From assembly GCF_034321785.1 (NCBI RefSeq), contig NZ_JAXLPB010000004.1, positions 1-64,000 of the forward strand: a DNA stretch of 64,000 nucleotides, given 5' to 3'. This document shows, piece by piece, positions 63,316-64,000 of the stretch. A program made the position numbers and the translations under genes. The notes beneath the pieces were generated by a model. The model worked only from the letters and a program-made list of their open reading frames with translations, ran no database searches and was not told the origin of the DNA. This DNA is from Fulvimarina uroteuthidis. Lineage in GTDB: Bacteria > Pseudomonadota > Alphaproteobacteria > Rhizobiales > Rhizobiaceae. How positions within the stretch are numbered: the stretch's first letter is position 1; each line of letters opens with the position of its first letter.

Positions 63316-64000
63316 ATGTTCGATATCAGAAAGGCCGGCCGTTTCGCGAGCGTCGCAACGCTTGCCGCTTCGACCGCACTTGCCGGGCCCATCTCGGCCT
63401 ATGCCGCCGACCAGTCGGTCATCCGCCTGGCTCAGGCCGAGGGCGAGGTCCCGCCGCTCGAGCAGGCCGCTCCGCCGGAAGTGATCGAGGAGGCGCCGGT
63501 CGAGACAGCGCCGCCGGTCGTCGAGGAGGCCCCACCCGCGCCCGAGCCGGCTCCCGAGCCCGCCCCAGAGCCGGTCGCCGAAGAGCCGGCGCCTGCGCCA
63601 GAGCCCGCACCGCCGGTCGAGGAAGCGCCCGCCCCCGCGCCGGAGCCCGAGGCGCCCGCACCGGAGCCGGAACCCGCACCCGAGCCCGCGCCCGTAGAGG
63701 AAGCGCCGGCACCCGAGGCCTCGCCGGCGGAAGCCGCTGCGCCTGAGCCCGAAGCACCGGCCGAAGAAGCGCCCGCTCCCGAGCCCGAGCCCGAGCCCGA
63801 GCCCGAAGTCGAAGCACCGCCGGTCGAGGAGCTGGCGCCGGAGGCCGCACCCGTCGAGGAGCCTATGCCGGTAGAGGACGCGGCGCCGATCGAGGCGCCC
63901 GCGGCGGAAGAGCCGGTCGCCGAAGAACCGATCGTCGAGGCCCCTGCAGCCGAAGCGCCGGCCGAAGAGCCGGCAGCTGCCGAGGAAGCGCCGCAGGCCG
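63316..64000 (+). CDS. Proline/glutamate/alanine-rich exported protein, cut by the window edge
   Basis: This open frame has no stop before the window end. The first 32 residues form a signal peptide (TALAGPISAYAA-DQ). From residue about 40 it is almost wholly Pro, Glu and Ala in repeating PAPEPA/EEAP units for at least 180 residues, with tandem CCCGAG codon pairs near 63781-63806. In related bacteria such N-termini belong to OmpA-type or other envelope proteins with a long extension, but the folded part is outside the window. Truncated here by the edge, not broken. Confidence 0.78.
   Translation, partial: MFDIRKAGRFASVATLAASTALAGPISAYAADQSVIRLAQAEGEVPPLEQAAPPEVIEEAPVETAPPVVEEAPPAPEPAPEPAPEPVAEEPAPAPEPAPPVEEAPAPAPEPEAPAPEPEPAPEPAPVEEAPAPEASPAEAAAPEPEAPAEEAPAPEPEPEPEPEVEAPPVEELAPEAAPVEEPMPVEDAAPIEAPAAEEPVAEEPIVEAPAAEAPAEEPAAAEEAPQA

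Noticed and set aside
63419..63850. 143-residue Arg/Ala/Pro frame on the minus strand at the right edge
   Set aside because: It is the complement of the PEA-rich exported protein.
63500..64000. Possible CRISPR or satellite repeat
   Set aside because: The repetition is codon-level (CCCGAG, GAGGAA) inside one open frame, with no spacer/repeat structure.

Overview
The window reads as ordinary core chromosome of a high-GC alphaproteobacterium of the order Hyphomicrobiales (Rhizobiales). The lineage call rests on several markers: the AcpXL/LpxXL very-long-chain acyl cluster for lipid A, an UPF0262 gene next to hisD, a DUF2865 protein, an Atm1-type ABC exporter, split pntAA/pntAB/pntB genes, an rRNA leader of rhizobial type, and a rhizobial-type palindromic intergenic repeat. 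The PlcP plus glycosyltransferase pair and the TRAP C4-dicarboxylate system would suit a marine or nutrient-poor life, but the genus cannot be fixed from sequence reading alone. No phage, transposase, CRISPR array or defence island was found.

Layout. 1-480: leader and promoter of an rRNA operon that reads leftward off the window. 480-9495: mostly minus-strand housekeeping genes (RNase D-like, PhoD-like phosphatase, SleB-like hydrolase, sdhB, egtB, App1 phosphatase), with a plus-strand membrane hydrolase/ICMT pair. 9666-16687: an M23 peptidase, then the lipid A very-long-chain acyl cluster acpXL-KS-KS-adh-lpxXL, which lacks the usual fabZXL. 16836-24322: a minus-strand run with an AsmA-like giant, a small unknown protein, a DUF305 protein and psd-pssA for phosphatidylethanolamine. 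24627-31581: a LysM/Ig-like envelope protein, atmA, and hisD-UPF0262-LMW phosphatase. 31584-34403: a TrmH-type methyltransferase and a plcP-glycosyltransferase operon probably used for lipid remodelling. 34633-40210: malic enzyme, DUF2865, gltX and a PAP2 phosphatase.

40665-46501 is a complete branched-chain amino-acid ABC operon (livHMGF, a small membrane protein, livJ). It is followed by a palindromic repeat pair and a terminator facing the terminator of the convergent pnt operon (46949-49971). 50045-52720 holds a cytochrome oxidase subunit IV-like protein, a PfpI-like protein and hslU. 52788-60054 is a self-contained dicarboxylate unit: sensor DctB, sigma-54 activator DctD, a near-perfect sigma-54 promoter, then dctPQM, with three strong hairpins between dctP and dctQ. 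60559-64000 holds two lipoproteins, a NDUFS6-like zinc-finger protein, a flavin monooxygenase that seems to start at CTG, and the start of a proline/glutamate/alanine-rich exported protein cut by the window edge.

Many genes are packed with 1-4 base ATGA overlaps, so the operons are fairly clear. The most unusual signals are the CTG-start monooxygenase, the missing fabZXL together with a condensing enzyme lacking its catalytic triad, the candidate PHO box at plcP, and the hairpin series inside dctPQM. No wholly undescribed multi-gene system was identified.
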